From the NCBI GenBank assembly GCA_963800255.1, contig CAWDAK010000011.1, positions 186,001-250,000 of the forward strand: DNA of 64,000 nt. The letters run 5' to 3'. Below are positions 9,155 to 18,278 of the stretch, piece after piece. Every line of letters begins with the position of its first letter. Position 1 is the first letter of the stretch. A program made the position numbers and the translations under genes. This DNA comes from DATFVA01 sp963800255. Its GTDB lineage: Bacteria; Bacteroidota; Ignavibacteria; Ignavibacteriales; Ignavibacteriaceae. The notes under the pieces were generated by a model. The model saw only the letters and a list, made by a program, of their open reading frames with translations. It did not search any database and was not told the DNA's origin.

Positions 9155-10141
9155 TTAAGAGCTTAATTTCAATTTTTCCAGGACAACTTTCATATCTTCC
9201 GGAAGATCAGAATTAAAACGCACAAATTCTTTTGTATGCGGATGCACAAAGCCAAGGGTCTTGGCATGCAGTGCCTGCCTGGGCATTAGCTTAAGCAGGT
9301 TTTCAATTCTGTTTTTCACTTTTGGCAGGGACGATCCATAAACTATTTTTGTACCGCCGTATGTTTCATCGCCGAAAACGGGGTGGTTAATTGCTGAAAG
9401 ATGTACCCTGATCTGGTGGGTTCTGCCTGTCTTCAGGTTAAGTTTAAGAAGAGATGTAAACTCAAATTCCTCCAGAACTTCATAATATGTTAATGCATTC
9501 TTCCCGTCCTTTTCAGAAACTGCAAACTTCTTACGGTCGGATTTACTGCGGGCTATATTATAATTTATCTCTCCTTTCTGCTGCTTAATTATCCCCCATA
9601 CAATAGCCTGGTATTCGCGTTCAATAGTATGCTTTGAGAACTGTTTTGCCAGCTGGGCATGCGTCCAGTCGTCTTTGGCTACAACCAGAAGACCGCTTGT
9701 ATTTTTATCAATCCGGTGAACAATGCCAGGTCTCCCCGGTTCATTTACGCTGCTAAGTTTTGCAGAATGATGAAGAAGAGCATTAACCAGTGTGCCCGTA
9801 TAATTAGAATATGCGGGATGGGCAACCATGCCCGCAGGCTTGTTTACAATAATAAAATAATCATCTTCGAAAACTATATCGAGAGGTATATCCTCTGCTT
9901 CAACATCTTCGGGACGGGGGGAAATAGGGTGGGATGCTTCAATGATGTCATCAGGCTGAACAAGATAACTTGACCGTACTGATTTTCCATTTACCTTTAC
10001 AAATCCAGCTTCAATTAATTTCTGTACTTTTGAGCGGGTTGCGTTTTCGACTATGTTTGCGAGATAGATATCGAGGCGTTCTTTCTTCTTTCCCGGCGGG
10101 ACCTCAAAGTGGTATTTCTTTTCCGTGATCAGTTTCGTCAT
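9155..10141 (-). CDS. rluD: 23S rRNA pseudouridine synthase, RluA/RluD family
   Basis: Isomerises uridines of large-subunit rRNA to pseudouridine. The 328 residues comprise an N-terminal S4 RNA-binding domain (about 22-72) and a catalytic domain with HRIDKNTSGLLV, in which Asp145 is the expected nucleophile. Further conserved blocks are NKPAGMVAHPA and LKTGRTHQIRVHL. The ATG at 10141 overlaps the end of the upstream lspA by 38 bp. This start is still preferred because the S4 domain begins about 20 residues later. RluD versus another RluA-family site specificity is not certain. Confidence 0.9.
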   Translation of the reverse strand: MTKLITEKKYHFEVPPGKKKERLDIYLANIVENATRSKVQKLIEAGFVKVNGKSVRSSYLVQPDDIIEASHPISPRPEDVEAEDIPLDIVFEDDYFIIVNKPAGMVAHPAYSNYTGTLVNALLHHSAKLSSVNEPGRPGIVHRIDKNTSGLLVVAKDDWTHAQLAKQFSKHTIEREYQAIVWGIIKQQKGEINYNIARSKSDRKKFAVSEKDGKNALTYYEVLEEFEFTSLLKLNLKTGRTHQIRVHLSAINHPVFGDETYGGTKIVYGSSLPKVKNRIENLLKLMPRQALHAKTLGFVHPHTKEFVRFNSDLPEDMKVVLEKLKLSS

Positions 10142-10814
10142 CTTCTTTTCTATTTTCTCCGGACGACTGTTCTAATGAACCGTTTTGTGTTTCATTCTGA
10201 CTGTCATCGTTATGGCCGTGATTAAATACTGCTTTATCCGGACCTGTTATTACCGGTTCAGTAGTTTCGTTATCTTCAACATTTTTCTTATAAAAAATAA
10301 TCAGAATAAGAACACCAATTGTAACAGCAGCATCTGCAACATTAAATATCGGCCACCTGTCATAACTCCTTCCGAATATAGAGAAATCAAAGAAGTCAAC
10401 ATCAAAAAAATCAACTACCCTGCCGTAAAAAAGAGGTGCATAGCCGTAGAATATTCCATAAAGCATTCTGTCGATGAGGTTGCCGGCAGCACCGCCAAGT
10501 ATAAAAGCCAGGGCAAGACGCAGATTTAGTCTCTGGTTCCTTACATTATAGATATATACTACCAAACCAACACTGGCTGCCAGTGAAAAGACAGAGATCC
10601 AGAGCTTAAAATTTATACCCGGATCGAAGCCAAAGGCCATACCCGGATTTTCAATGAATGTAATTCTGAAGAAATTCCCTATTACAGGAATTTTTTCTCC
10701 TTCATACATTCCGGAGTAATTGAAATGAAGAAATGGAATTGAGAAACCCTTTACAAGGAGCTTGGTTACCTGGTCAATAATTACAATGAAGAGGGAGACA
10801 AATAATACTCTCAA
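10104..10814 (-). CDS. lspA: Lipoprotein signal peptidase LspA, copy 1 (long C-tail)
   Basis: An inner-membrane aspartyl protease that removes signal peptides from diacylglyceryl-modified prolipoproteins. Four helices are visible. Both catalytic motifs are present: GGAAGNLIDR and FNVADAAVTIG, each with its Asp. The 236 residues exceed the usual 160-190 because of a roughly 55-residue hydrophilic, acidic tail after the last helix (from about KKNVEDNE). The start is a TTG at 10814, preceded by a clear AAGGAG ribosome-binding site inside the end of the upstream lspA. Two lspA genes stand back to back here. Confidence 0.9.
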   Translation of the reverse strand: MRVLFVSLFIVIIDQVTKLLVKGFSIPFLHFNYSGMYEGEKIPVIGNFFRITFIENPGMAFGFDPGINFKLWISVFSLAASVGLVVYIYNVRNQRLNLRLALAFILGGAAGNLIDRMLYGIFYGYAPLFYGRVVDFFDVDFFDFSIFGRSYDRWPIFNVADAAVTIGVLILIIFYKKNVEDNETTEPVITGPDKAVFNHGHNDDSQNETQNGSLEQSSGENRKEDDETDHGKEIPL

Positions 10815-10815
10815 G

Positions 10816-11397
10816 CTACTCCTTGCCTTTAATCAATAGGTTTTCTACAGCAGGGCTCCCGCTTTCCTGTTCCTTTTGCTGCTTCCTGAGTGCAAAGAGT
10901 AAGAAAACCATCCCGGCTGTAACTGAAAGGTCCGCTGCATTAAAAATGTAATTACCCAGTGTGTTATTGAACAGATAAACATTAAAGAGCTGGATGTTAA
11001 AAAAATCAACTACCTTTCCATGGAAGAGAGGGCCATAACCATATATTAGACCGTAAAAAAGACGGTCAATCAGGTTACCAACGGCTCCTCCGAGAATTAG
11101 AGCAATGGAGAATCTTAATCCAAAACTTTTATTCCTCATTCTAAACAAAAATATAATCAAGCCTATGCTTGCAGCCAGAGTAAAAATTGAAATAATAAGT
11201 TTGAAACCTGAACCGAAGTTAATTCCGAATGCGATACCGGGGTTCTCAACGAGCGTAATGTTGAAGAGATTTCCGAGCACAGGAATTTTTTGTCCGGGCT
11301 GTATTCCGGTTAAATTCAGAGCCGGGAACCCCTTAACCAACAGTTTCGTTACCTGGTCAACTATTACTATAAAAGCTGAAACAAATAATAATCTCAC
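10816..11397 (-). CDS. lspA: Lipoprotein signal peptidase LspA, copy 2
   Basis: A second, shorter signal peptidase II paralogue of 193 residues. It has the catalytic motifs GGAVGNLIDR and FNAADLSVTAG and four membrane helices. The first 25 residues are almost the same as in the neighbouring copy (both contain IVDQVTKLLVKGF or a close variant), so tandem duplication is likely. The start is a GTG at 11397 with an AAGGTG-like ribosome-binding site. The stop TAG lies one base before the TTG start of the other copy, which suggests coupled translation. Both copies keep all catalytic residues, so neither looks dead. Confidence 0.9.
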   Translation of the reverse strand: MRLLFVSAFIVIVDQVTKLLVKGFPALNLTGIQPGQKIPVLGNLFNITLVENPGIAFGINFGSGFKLIISIFTLAASIGLIIFLFRMRNKSFGLRFSIALILGGAVGNLIDRLFYGLIYGYGPLFHGKVVDFFNIQLFNVYLFNNTLGNYIFNAADLSVTAGMVFLLFALRKQQKEQESGSPAVENLLIKGKE

Positions 11398-11432
11398 TTA
11401 GACACCTTGCCTGTTCCTGATAGAATCTTAAA

Positions 11433-12212
11433 CTATCTCTTTTCCTGTTTCTGTTTAATATGTACACACAGCTGGCTGTGAGGAACGGCTTCAAGCCGTG
11501 CCTTGGGAACAAGAGGACAGGTTTCGCACAAATGCTGCGGTTCTTCGATACACTCTATACAGATACCATAAGTTCCTGCTTCAATCCTTTTTAAGGCGTC
11601 TTCAAGGTAGCCAAGGAACTTATTTTCTCTCTGAGCATACAGAAAGGTTTTCTCCCTTTCCATAGCGTCGGTTCCCTGTTCTGCCATATGCAGTGAATAA
11701 GGAGAATTTTCATTGATATATTCACCGGTAGTCGGATCCAGCATCTGTTCTTTAAGGTTCTGGAGCTGTTCAATTATTTCATCGCGTTTATCAAGAATTA
11801 TTTTCTTAAAATGTTCGAGATCTTTTTTGCTGTAACCTTTTATCTTCTGCATTGCTTTAGCACGTTCTTCTGCTTGTTTTTGAGCAGGTGAAATACCAGA
11901 TTGTTGTTTCGTCACTTCTTCCTTTGTCTCTTTCTTCTTTCTCGGCATGGTACTCTTCTTTTCCTTTGGTTTATCTATAGTTTTTGGTTGTATTGTTTTC
12001 TTCGTCTTATCCACACTTTTTTCTTTACCCGTAGTTTTCTTAGACGGCGTTTTCTTTGAAGGCGCTTTTTTGGAGACTGTCTTTTTTGCAGATGATTTTG
12101 AAGCTGCCGTAGTTTTGCTGGCTGCGCTCTTCTTCACCTGTGCTGATTTGCCGGTACTGGTTTTCGCAGTCTTTTTTGAAGGCGTTTTTTTCGTAGTGGT
12201 TTTCTTGGCCAT
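11433..12212 (-). CDS. TraR/DksA-family zinc-finger protein with histone-like basic tail
   Basis: The C-terminal ~130 residues match the TraR/DksA family: a coiled-coil helix pair (YSKKDLEHFKKIILDKRDEIIEQL), then a cysteine-rich finger (YGICIECIEEPQHLCETC and a later LCVHIK). DksA-type proteins bind in the RNA polymerase secondary channel and tune rRNA and amino-acid promoters. The first ~105 residues are a low-complexity Lys/Ser/Thr/Ala tail with KKTPSKKT-like repeats, resembling histone H1 or HU tails. The ATG at 12212 is preceded by a good AGGAG site, so the tail appears to be translated. An internal start at MPRKKKETKEE is the alternative. The tail may bind DNA or RNA (inference). Confidence 0.88.
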   Translation of the reverse strand: MAKKTTTKKTPSKKTAKTSTGKSAQVKKSAASKTTAASKSSAKKTVSKKAPSKKTPSKKTTGKEKSVDKTKKTIQPKTIDKPKEKKSTMPRKKKETKEEVTKQQSGISPAQKQAEERAKAMQKIKGYSKKDLEHFKKIILDKRDEIIEQLQNLKEQMLDPTTGEYINENSPYSLHMAEQGTDAMEREKTFLYAQRENKFLGYLEDALKRIEAGTYGICIECIEEPQHLCETCPLVPKARLEAVPHSQLCVHIKQKQEKR

Positions 12213-12226
12213 AACACACTCCTAAT

Positions 12227-15200
12227 TTAATTGACCTTTGTTATACGGATAGAGCATGAATACTCCCCGATTTCCCAATTCTGTCCGGTTTCACCGTTAA
12301 CAGAATCCTTTCTATTTAATTCTTCAGCAAGTGTTTCATTTGAAACATAGTCTTTAAATACATCAACTGCATCCGCAAGTTTTCCGCTGCCGTCAAAATC
12401 AATTTTAATTTTATCAGTAACCTCGAAACCTGAGTCTTTTCTCATATTCTGAACCCGGTTGACAAATTCGCGTGCTAATCCTTCAGATACCAGGTTTTCG
12501 TCCAGTTCCGTATCCAGGGCAACTGTTACACCTTCTTCGTTTTCTACCAGCCAGCCTTCTATCTCAGTACTGATAATTTCAACATCTTCAGGTTTTATTG
12601 CAAGTTCTTCTCCATTAACGTCAATCTTTACTTCGTCACCTCTCTCCAATATTGCTATTTGTTCTTTTCCTAATTCTTTTATTTTTCCTGCCGCCTTATT
12701 TACATTCTTACCAAATTTCGGTCCAATTGATTTAAAATTGGGTTTAGCCGATTTACTTACAATCTCCGCATCATCTTCAAGTATAATAAGATTTTTTATA
12801 TTAACTTCTTCAAGAATTACATCTTTCATCTCCTCAAGAGCGGAACGCTGAGAACTATCTACAACAACCATAATCTTTCTTAGCGGCTGTCTCACTTTCA
12901 GGCTGCTCTTTGCTCTCATCGCCCTGGCAAGGGATACAACCTTCTGTGCAATTCCCATTCTCTCTTCAAGTTCTATGTTCTTGTATGAAACTTCGGGAAA
13001 TCGAGAAATATGAACAGATTCCGATTTCTCTCTGCCTGTAACCGAATTGAGACTTGTATAGATCTCCTCGGAAATAAAAGGTGCAAAAGGTGATGTAAGT
13101 TTCGCTACTGTCACCAGGCATTCATACAGAGTCTGGTAAGCCGACAGCTTATTTTTATTCATTTCTGATTTCCAGAAACGCCTTCTGCATCTTCTAACAT
13201 ACCAGTTTGAAAGCTGATCTATTGTGAATGAGGAAACAGCCCTGGCCGCTTTTGTTACATCGTATTCATCCATATAGGTTCTGTATTCATCAACCAGTGA
13301 ACCGAGTATTGATATTATCCACCTATCAATTTCAGGTCGTTCCTCATAGGGGATCAGATCTTCTTTAAAGGTAAACGTATCTATGTTGGCATATAAGGCG
13401 AAAAATGCGTAGGTGTTCATAAGTGTTCCGAAGAACTTACGCTGTACTTCAACAAGTCCTTCTTCGTCAAATAAAGTTGTTCTCCACGGAGGACTATTTG
13501 TAACAAGATACCAGCGTGTGGCATCCGCTCCATATTTATCGAACAGCACAAAAGGATCAACGGTATTTCCCTTCGACTTGGACATCTTAAGTCCGTTCTT
13601 ATCAAGAATAAGCTCATTCACAATTACATTTTTGTAAGCAACGCTATCAAAAAGCATCGTTGCTATTGCATGCATTGTATAGAACCATCCTCTTGTCTGG
13701 TCAATTCCTTCGCATATAAAATCTGCCGGGAAAATTTTTCTTTTCAAATAGTTCTTTGTTCTCAAAGGGATAATGATATTGAGCGAACGGCATTGAACCC
13801 GAATCAAACCATACATCGATCAGTTCAGGAGTTCTTTTATAAATCTTCCCATCCTTTTCGAAAATTATTTTATCGACGAAGGGTTTGTGAAGATCTATAT
13901 CCTTTAATTCACTTACCGGTATCCTCCTACCGTCTTCTTCAATAAATCCTTTCTTAAGCTCTTCGATGCTGCCTACGGCAAACATATCCCCGTCGCTTAC
14001 CCAGATAGGAAGGGGCGTAGCCCAGAAGCGGTCGCGGGAAAGAGCCCAATCCTTATTCTCTTCAAGCCAGTTGCCGAACCTGCCGGAACCAACTTCGCGC
14101 GGCTGCCAGTTAATGGTTTTATTAAGCTCAACCATTCTAGGGGCAATTGACGTAGTACGTATAAACCAGCTTTCCCTGGCATAATAGATTACCGGAACAT
14201 TCTCGTGACGCCAGCTGAAAGGATAGGAGTGAACAATAGTTTCTTTCCTGTAAAGTTTTCCTTCCGCCCTGAGTTTTTTAATAATTCCCGGATCTGCATC
14301 CTTTACAAACTCACCCTTGAAGTCGGTTACCTCTTCGGTAAAAAGTCCGCCTCGCGTTACAGGCTGAACCATCGGAAGGTCATATTTCTTTGAAACCTCG
14401 TAATCATCCGCACCAAAAGCAGGAGCAATGTGAACAATGCCCGAACCATCTTCAGTACTGACGAATTCTCCCGTTACAACGAAGAAAGCTTTTTTCTGTA
14501 CCTTTATGTAAGGCAGCAGCTGCTCATATTCGGTTTTCTCAAGCGTACTGCCTTTAAACTCTTCCAGTATCTCATACTCACCATCAATTACACTTAATCT
14601 TTCTTTAGCCAGGATAATGTTTTTTCCATTATGCTTAATCTTAACGTAGTCAATATCAGAACCAACAGCAAGAGCGACGTTGGAGATGAGAGTCCATGGT
14701 GTTGTTGTCCATACTAGAAAAAAATCATCTGACTCTTTTTTCCTGAAAAGAACATACACTGAAGGGTCTTTAGTTTCCCGGTATCCTAAAGCCAGTTCGT
14801 GGGATGAGAGAACAGTTTCAGATTTAGGATCCTGTGGAACGATCTTATAATCTTTATATATAAGTCCTTTATCAAATAATGTCTTCAGTGCCCACCAGAC
14901 TGATTCAATATAATCGTTCTTCAGGGTTATGTAAGCGGAACCGAGATCGACCCAGTAGCCCATTCGTACTGTCATCTTTTCCCAGAGATCGAGGTATGTA
15001 AAAACGGACTCCCTGCATGCCTGGTTATATTTTTCTACTCCGTATTCGAGTACTTCACTTTTATGCTTAATGCCTAATTTTTTTTCGACTTCAATTTCAA
15101 CGGGAAGACCATGAGTATCCCATCCGCCTTTTCTTTCAACACGGTAGCCCTGCAGCGTTTTATAACGGCAGACCAGATCCTTCAATGCACGGGCCATTAC

Positions 15201-15374
15201 ATGATGAATTCCGGGTTTTCCATTTGCTGTCGGCGGACCTTCATAAAATGTAAATGATTTGGCTTCATCCCTGGAAGAAACGCTCTTTTCGAAAATCTTA
15301 TTCTTCTCCCAGAACTCAAGAATATTCTTTTCAAGATCAGGATAATTTATTTTTTCAGAATATTGTTTGAACAT
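12227..15374 (-). CDS. ileS: Isoleucyl-tRNA synthetase (single-base frameshift)
   Basis: Charges tRNA-Ile and edits misactivated valine. The N-terminal part (15374 to about 13730) has the HIGH-type signature PPTANGKPGIHHVMAR and the editing domain. The C-terminal part (about 13730 to 12227) carries KMSKS as GLKMSKSKGN, then the anticodon-binding domain. The frames join if one base is removed from the ggg at 13728-13730 (coding strand TTTTCCCGGC becoming TTTTCCGGC, reading NFPADFICEGIDQTRGW). The restored length of about 1050 residues and the C-terminal half suit the longer eukaryote-like IleS class, often naturally resistant to mupirocin; that class assignment is inference. An essential gene, so the break is probably a sequence error. 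Confidence 0.94.
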
Positions 15375-15381
15375 GATCTTA

Positions 15382-15993
15382 TCAGGATTCCTCGTATCTT
15401 TTTATCAATTCTTTTTCAGCCTGAATGAACTCTTTAAGTTCACTTTCTATTCTTTCCTTTTTCAGGATTATATTTTTTGCCGCAGCCTGTGCGTCGTTAA
15501 CAATTTTTTCAGCCTGCACCTTTGCCTCGCGAAGTTCAACCTCTGCTTCTTTACGGACATTCTGAAGCTGTTCTTCATACATTTTCAGCTTTTGATGGAG
15601 AAGTGAGGCTTCCCTTTCACTATGCAGCACTTCATCTATAGCCATACCGAAAAGAGCCATAGCACCAAGGGTAATATTCCTCAGGCTATAGAGAATCAAG
15701 TTCTCAGTAAGTAATTCATTAGCATAGAAATAATCCCTGAAGATAGAAATTACGATTATGCTTATTACCGTTGCAGCTATAATAATTGAAAATACAACCT
15801 TGCCGCCTGTACGCCAGCCGAAAACCTTGTTCATATAATATCCGCAGGCGAAGCAGAGAAGAGAGATAACAAACCATACCGCAAAGTTATTTCCGCCGAA
15901 CCGGAAAATAGCAGTATTCATAAAATTAGATGCGAACATCAGAAAACCGATAAGCACCGGCGTAGCGTAATTATGTAATGGTCTTTTTTCCAT
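15382..15993 (-). CDS. Small membrane protein with C-terminal coiled coil
   Basis: A 203-residue protein not assigned to a named family. Three to four hydrophobic helices occupy about residues 10-120. A highly charged helical stretch from about 120 to the end (HSEREASLLHQKLKMYEEQL, then many Glu/Lys/Ala) should form a long cytoplasmic coiled coil. It starts within one base of the end of punA and is followed 7 bp later by ileS, so it belongs to the yggS-divIVA-punA-ileS operon. Neighbouring DivIVA suggests a cell-envelope or division role, but nothing in the sequence proves it. Confidence 0.8.
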   Translation of the reverse strand: MEKRPLHNYATPVLIGFLMFASNFMNTAIFRFGGNNFAVWFVISLLCFACGYYMNKVFGWRTGGKVVFSIIIAATVISIIVISIFRDYFYANELLTENLILYSLRNITLGAMALFGMAIDEVLHSEREASLLHQKLKMYEEQLQNVRKEAEVELREAKVQAEKIVNDAQAAAKNIILKKERIESELKEFIQAEKELIKRYEES

Positions 15994-16814
15994 TATAATT
16001 TTTTTATAACCTCTTTCATTATTAAGGTCATTTTCGGTTCGGCTTCCATTGCCGCTGCAATGATTTCCTCAACGTTCACCGGCTTAAGTGAGTCAGGAAA
16101 ACACTCGTCAGTAATTATGCTTATGCCCAGTACTCTCATTCCCATATGATTTGCAACAATGTTCTCAGGTATTGTTGACATACCGACCACGTCTGCCCCG
16201 GTTGACCGGAGGAACCGGTATTCGGCCCTGGTTTCAAGATTAGGACCGGGAACAGCGATATAAACTCCCTTCTGAAGTTTAATTTTGTTTTCCAGGGCAA
16301 TCGTTTCTGCCAGGGAGATCAGCTTGTGATTATACGGTTCGCTCATATCAGGGAACCTGGCACCAAGCTCGTCCTCATTCTTCCCGATAAGCGGGTTATC
16401 GCCCAGAAGGTTGATGTGGTCTGTCATCAGCATAATATCTCCCCTCCTGTACTGAGGATTCATACCACCGCAGGCATTAGAGACAAGAAGAGTTTCAACT
16501 CCCAGGAATTTCATCAGCCGTACCGGGTAAGTTATCTGCTGCATGGTATAGCCTTCATAAAAATGAAAGCGTCCCTGCATTGCAACTACATTTTTTCCGT
16601 TTATCTTTCCGAATATCAGCTTGCCTAAATGAGATTCTACTGTTGAAAGGGGGAAATGAGGAAGATCCCCGTAACTTATCTCGTGTTCTATAGCTATTTC
16701 CCTTACCAGACCTCCCAGCCCTGTACCCAGAATTATTCCTACCGGGTAAGACTCACTGGTGTAATTATGTATTACCTTAAGGGTTTCGTCTATTTTATTT
16801 TTAAGCCCGCTCAT
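15993..16814 (-). CDS. punA: Purine nucleoside phosphorylase (trimeric PNP class)
   Basis: Cleaves inosine and guanosine with phosphate to the free base and ribose-1-phosphate in purine salvage. The 273 residues match the mammalian-type trimeric PNP family. Motifs include the phosphate-binding IILGTGLGGLV near residue 30, the loop around STVESHLGKLIFG, NACGGMNPQYRRGDIML, and GMSTIPENIVANHMGMRVLGIS. The gene starts one base after the divIVA stop and ends at the start of the next gene, in a tight minus-strand operon. Confidence 0.93.
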   Translation of the reverse strand: MSGLKNKIDETLKVIHNYTSESYPVGIILGTGLGGLVREIAIEHEISYGDLPHFPLSTVESHLGKLIFGKINGKNVVAMQGRFHFYEGYTMQQITYPVRLMKFLGVETLLVSNACGGMNPQYRRGDIMLMTDHINLLGDNPLIGKNEDELGARFPDMSEPYNHKLISLAETIALENKIKLQKGVYIAVPGPNLETRAEYRFLRSTGADVVGMSTIPENIVANHMGMRVLGISIITDECFPDSLKPVNVEEIIAAAMEAEPKMTLIMKEVIKKL

Positions 16815-17351
16815 CTATAAAATCTTATTTACTATATCGTCAATATTTATATCTACTCTACCGGCCTGTTCAGGCCTCCTGAGAACCGGATTCTCCTCAC
16901 CAGCCTCTTTTACCTTTATTTCAAAAAGATGAGACTGTGAATCAATCATCGCCTTTAATTTAGAGATCAGTAAATTACGCTCCTCCCTGAGCTTAATAAC
17001 CGCATCCCTAATCTCATTAGCATTCTCCCTCGCTTTTTCAAGGATCTGACTGGCTTTTATTTCAGCTTCTTTAACCATAAGGTTCGTCTGCTTCTTAACA
17101 GAGTCAATAGCCTTTGAAGACGACTCCTGTGCCTTAAGCAGTGTATCCTGAAGATTTTTTTCTATCCTCCGGAACTCAGCCAGGTGCACATTCGCAGTTT
17201 CAAGCTCGTCCTTATAGTTCTCATTTTCCTTTTGAAGTTCATCAAATTCATCGGCAAGTTTTTCAAGAAATGCCTGAACTTCTTCAGGATCGTATCCTCT
17301 GAAAGATTTATTGAATTCCTGCTTTTTAATACTGATCGGAGAAACTTTCAT
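16815..17351 (-). CDS. divIVA: DivIVA-domain cell-pole/division protein
   Basis: The protein begins MKVSPISIKKQEFNKSFRGYDPEEVQAFLE, the canonical DivIVA N-terminus (membrane-binding loop followed by a coiled coil). Long heptad-rich helices run to about residue 155. DivIVA proteins gather at negatively curved membrane and recruit division or envelope-growth factors. The ATG at 17351 is chosen over an upstream TTG at 17363. It makes a classic ATGA overlap with the yggS stop, has a GGAAAG site just upstream, and gives the expected N-terminus. The yggS-divIVA pairing is common in bacteria. Confidence 0.9.
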   Translation of the reverse strand: MKVSPISIKKQEFNKSFRGYDPEEVQAFLEKLADEFDELQKENENYKDELETANVHLAEFRRIEKNLQDTLLKAQESSSKAIDSVKKQTNLMVKEAEIKASQILEKARENANEIRDAVIKLREERNLLISKLKAMIDSQSHLFEIKVKEAGEENPVLRRPEQAGRVDINIDDIVNKIL

Positions 17352-18049
17352 GAATCTTTCCAATCTTTTGAATAATCTCTTTCACCAAAAATTGCTGAGC
17401 CGACTCTCAGTATTGTAGCACCCTCTTCAATCGCAATCTCAAAGTCTGACGTCATTCCCATCGAAAGTTCCTTAAGGTTAAAGCCTTCTGAATTTAATTC
17501 ATCTTTCAATTTACGCAATTGCCTGAAACTTTGCCTTATAAGTTTTTCATCGTCAGTAAGAGGGGCAATAGTCATAAGCCCTTCAACCTGGAGATTAGAA
17601 AACTCCCTGCAATAAACAGCAAGATCGATGAGCTCGCTCTTGTTTTCAATACCGGACTTTGTTTCTTCTTCAGACGTTTTTACCTGCAGAAGAATTTTTT
17701 GAATTTTATTGTTCCTGGCAGCGTATTTGTTTATTTCAGAAGCAAGCTGAAGAGAGTCTACAGAATGAATATAAGCTGCAGCAGGAACCACGCTGCGCAC
17801 CTTATTACGCTGGAGGTGACCGATAAAATGCCAGGTTATCTTATCGCCGAGTATTTCAAATTTTGAAGATAGTTCCTGAGCCTTATTCTCACCAAAGTCC
17901 CTGAGTCCTTCATCAAATACTTTTTCAATATCCTCAACACCGAATGTCTTGGAAACTGCTACCAACTTTATTTCACTGCTTTTCCTGTTAACCCGGGAAC
18001 AAGTACGTTCAATTCTTTGCTGCAGTGCTTTAATATTTTCAGCTATCAT
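17348..18049 (-). CDS. yggS: YggS-family pyridoxal-phosphate homeostasis protein
   Basis: A PLP-binding protein of the alanine-racemase-like fold (YggS/PLPBP) that buffers pyridoxal phosphate and affects amino-acid pools. The 233 residues are normal length. The PLP lysine lies in KLVAVSKTFG near residue 34. Other family blocks are DFGENKAQEL, WHFIGHLQRNKV, and the C-terminal phosphate-binding GMTSDFEIAIEEGATILRVGSAIFG. It is the first gene of the minus-strand operon. The 229 bp separating it from divergent pta must hold both promoters. Confidence 0.94.
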   Translation of the reverse strand: MIAENIKALQQRIERTCSRVNRKSSEIKLVAVSKTFGVEDIEKVFDEGLRDFGENKAQELSSKFEILGDKITWHFIGHLQRNKVRSVVPAAAYIHSVDSLQLASEINKYAARNNKIQKILLQVKTSEEETKSGIENKSELIDLAVYCREFSNLQVEGLMTIAPLTDDEKLIRQSFRQLRKLKDELNSEGFNLKELSMGMTSDFEIAIEEGATILRVGSAIFGERDYSKDWKDS

Positions 18050-18278
18050 GACAAAATTAAGAGTGTGAATCTATCCTTTTTTTAGGGAAAAATCAACGAT
18101 ATTCAGGCTATATAGGGCACACCTGAACTATTATTTAATATCAATCTGTTATAATAAAAATAATAGTTAATAAGTCAAAGAAATTACCCTGTAAGGCACT
18201 ATTTTATTCGATGGCATATCTCAGGTCCCATTTTAGTAATTTTGAAGGTTGTCTTTTCAGAAAACGGGAGAAAAGTAA

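Noticed and set aside
12227..15374. Programmed ribosomal frameshifting in ileS (and cysS, GH38)
   Set aside because: No shared slippery heptamer or downstream structure, the sites differ, and these families are not known to use frameshifting.
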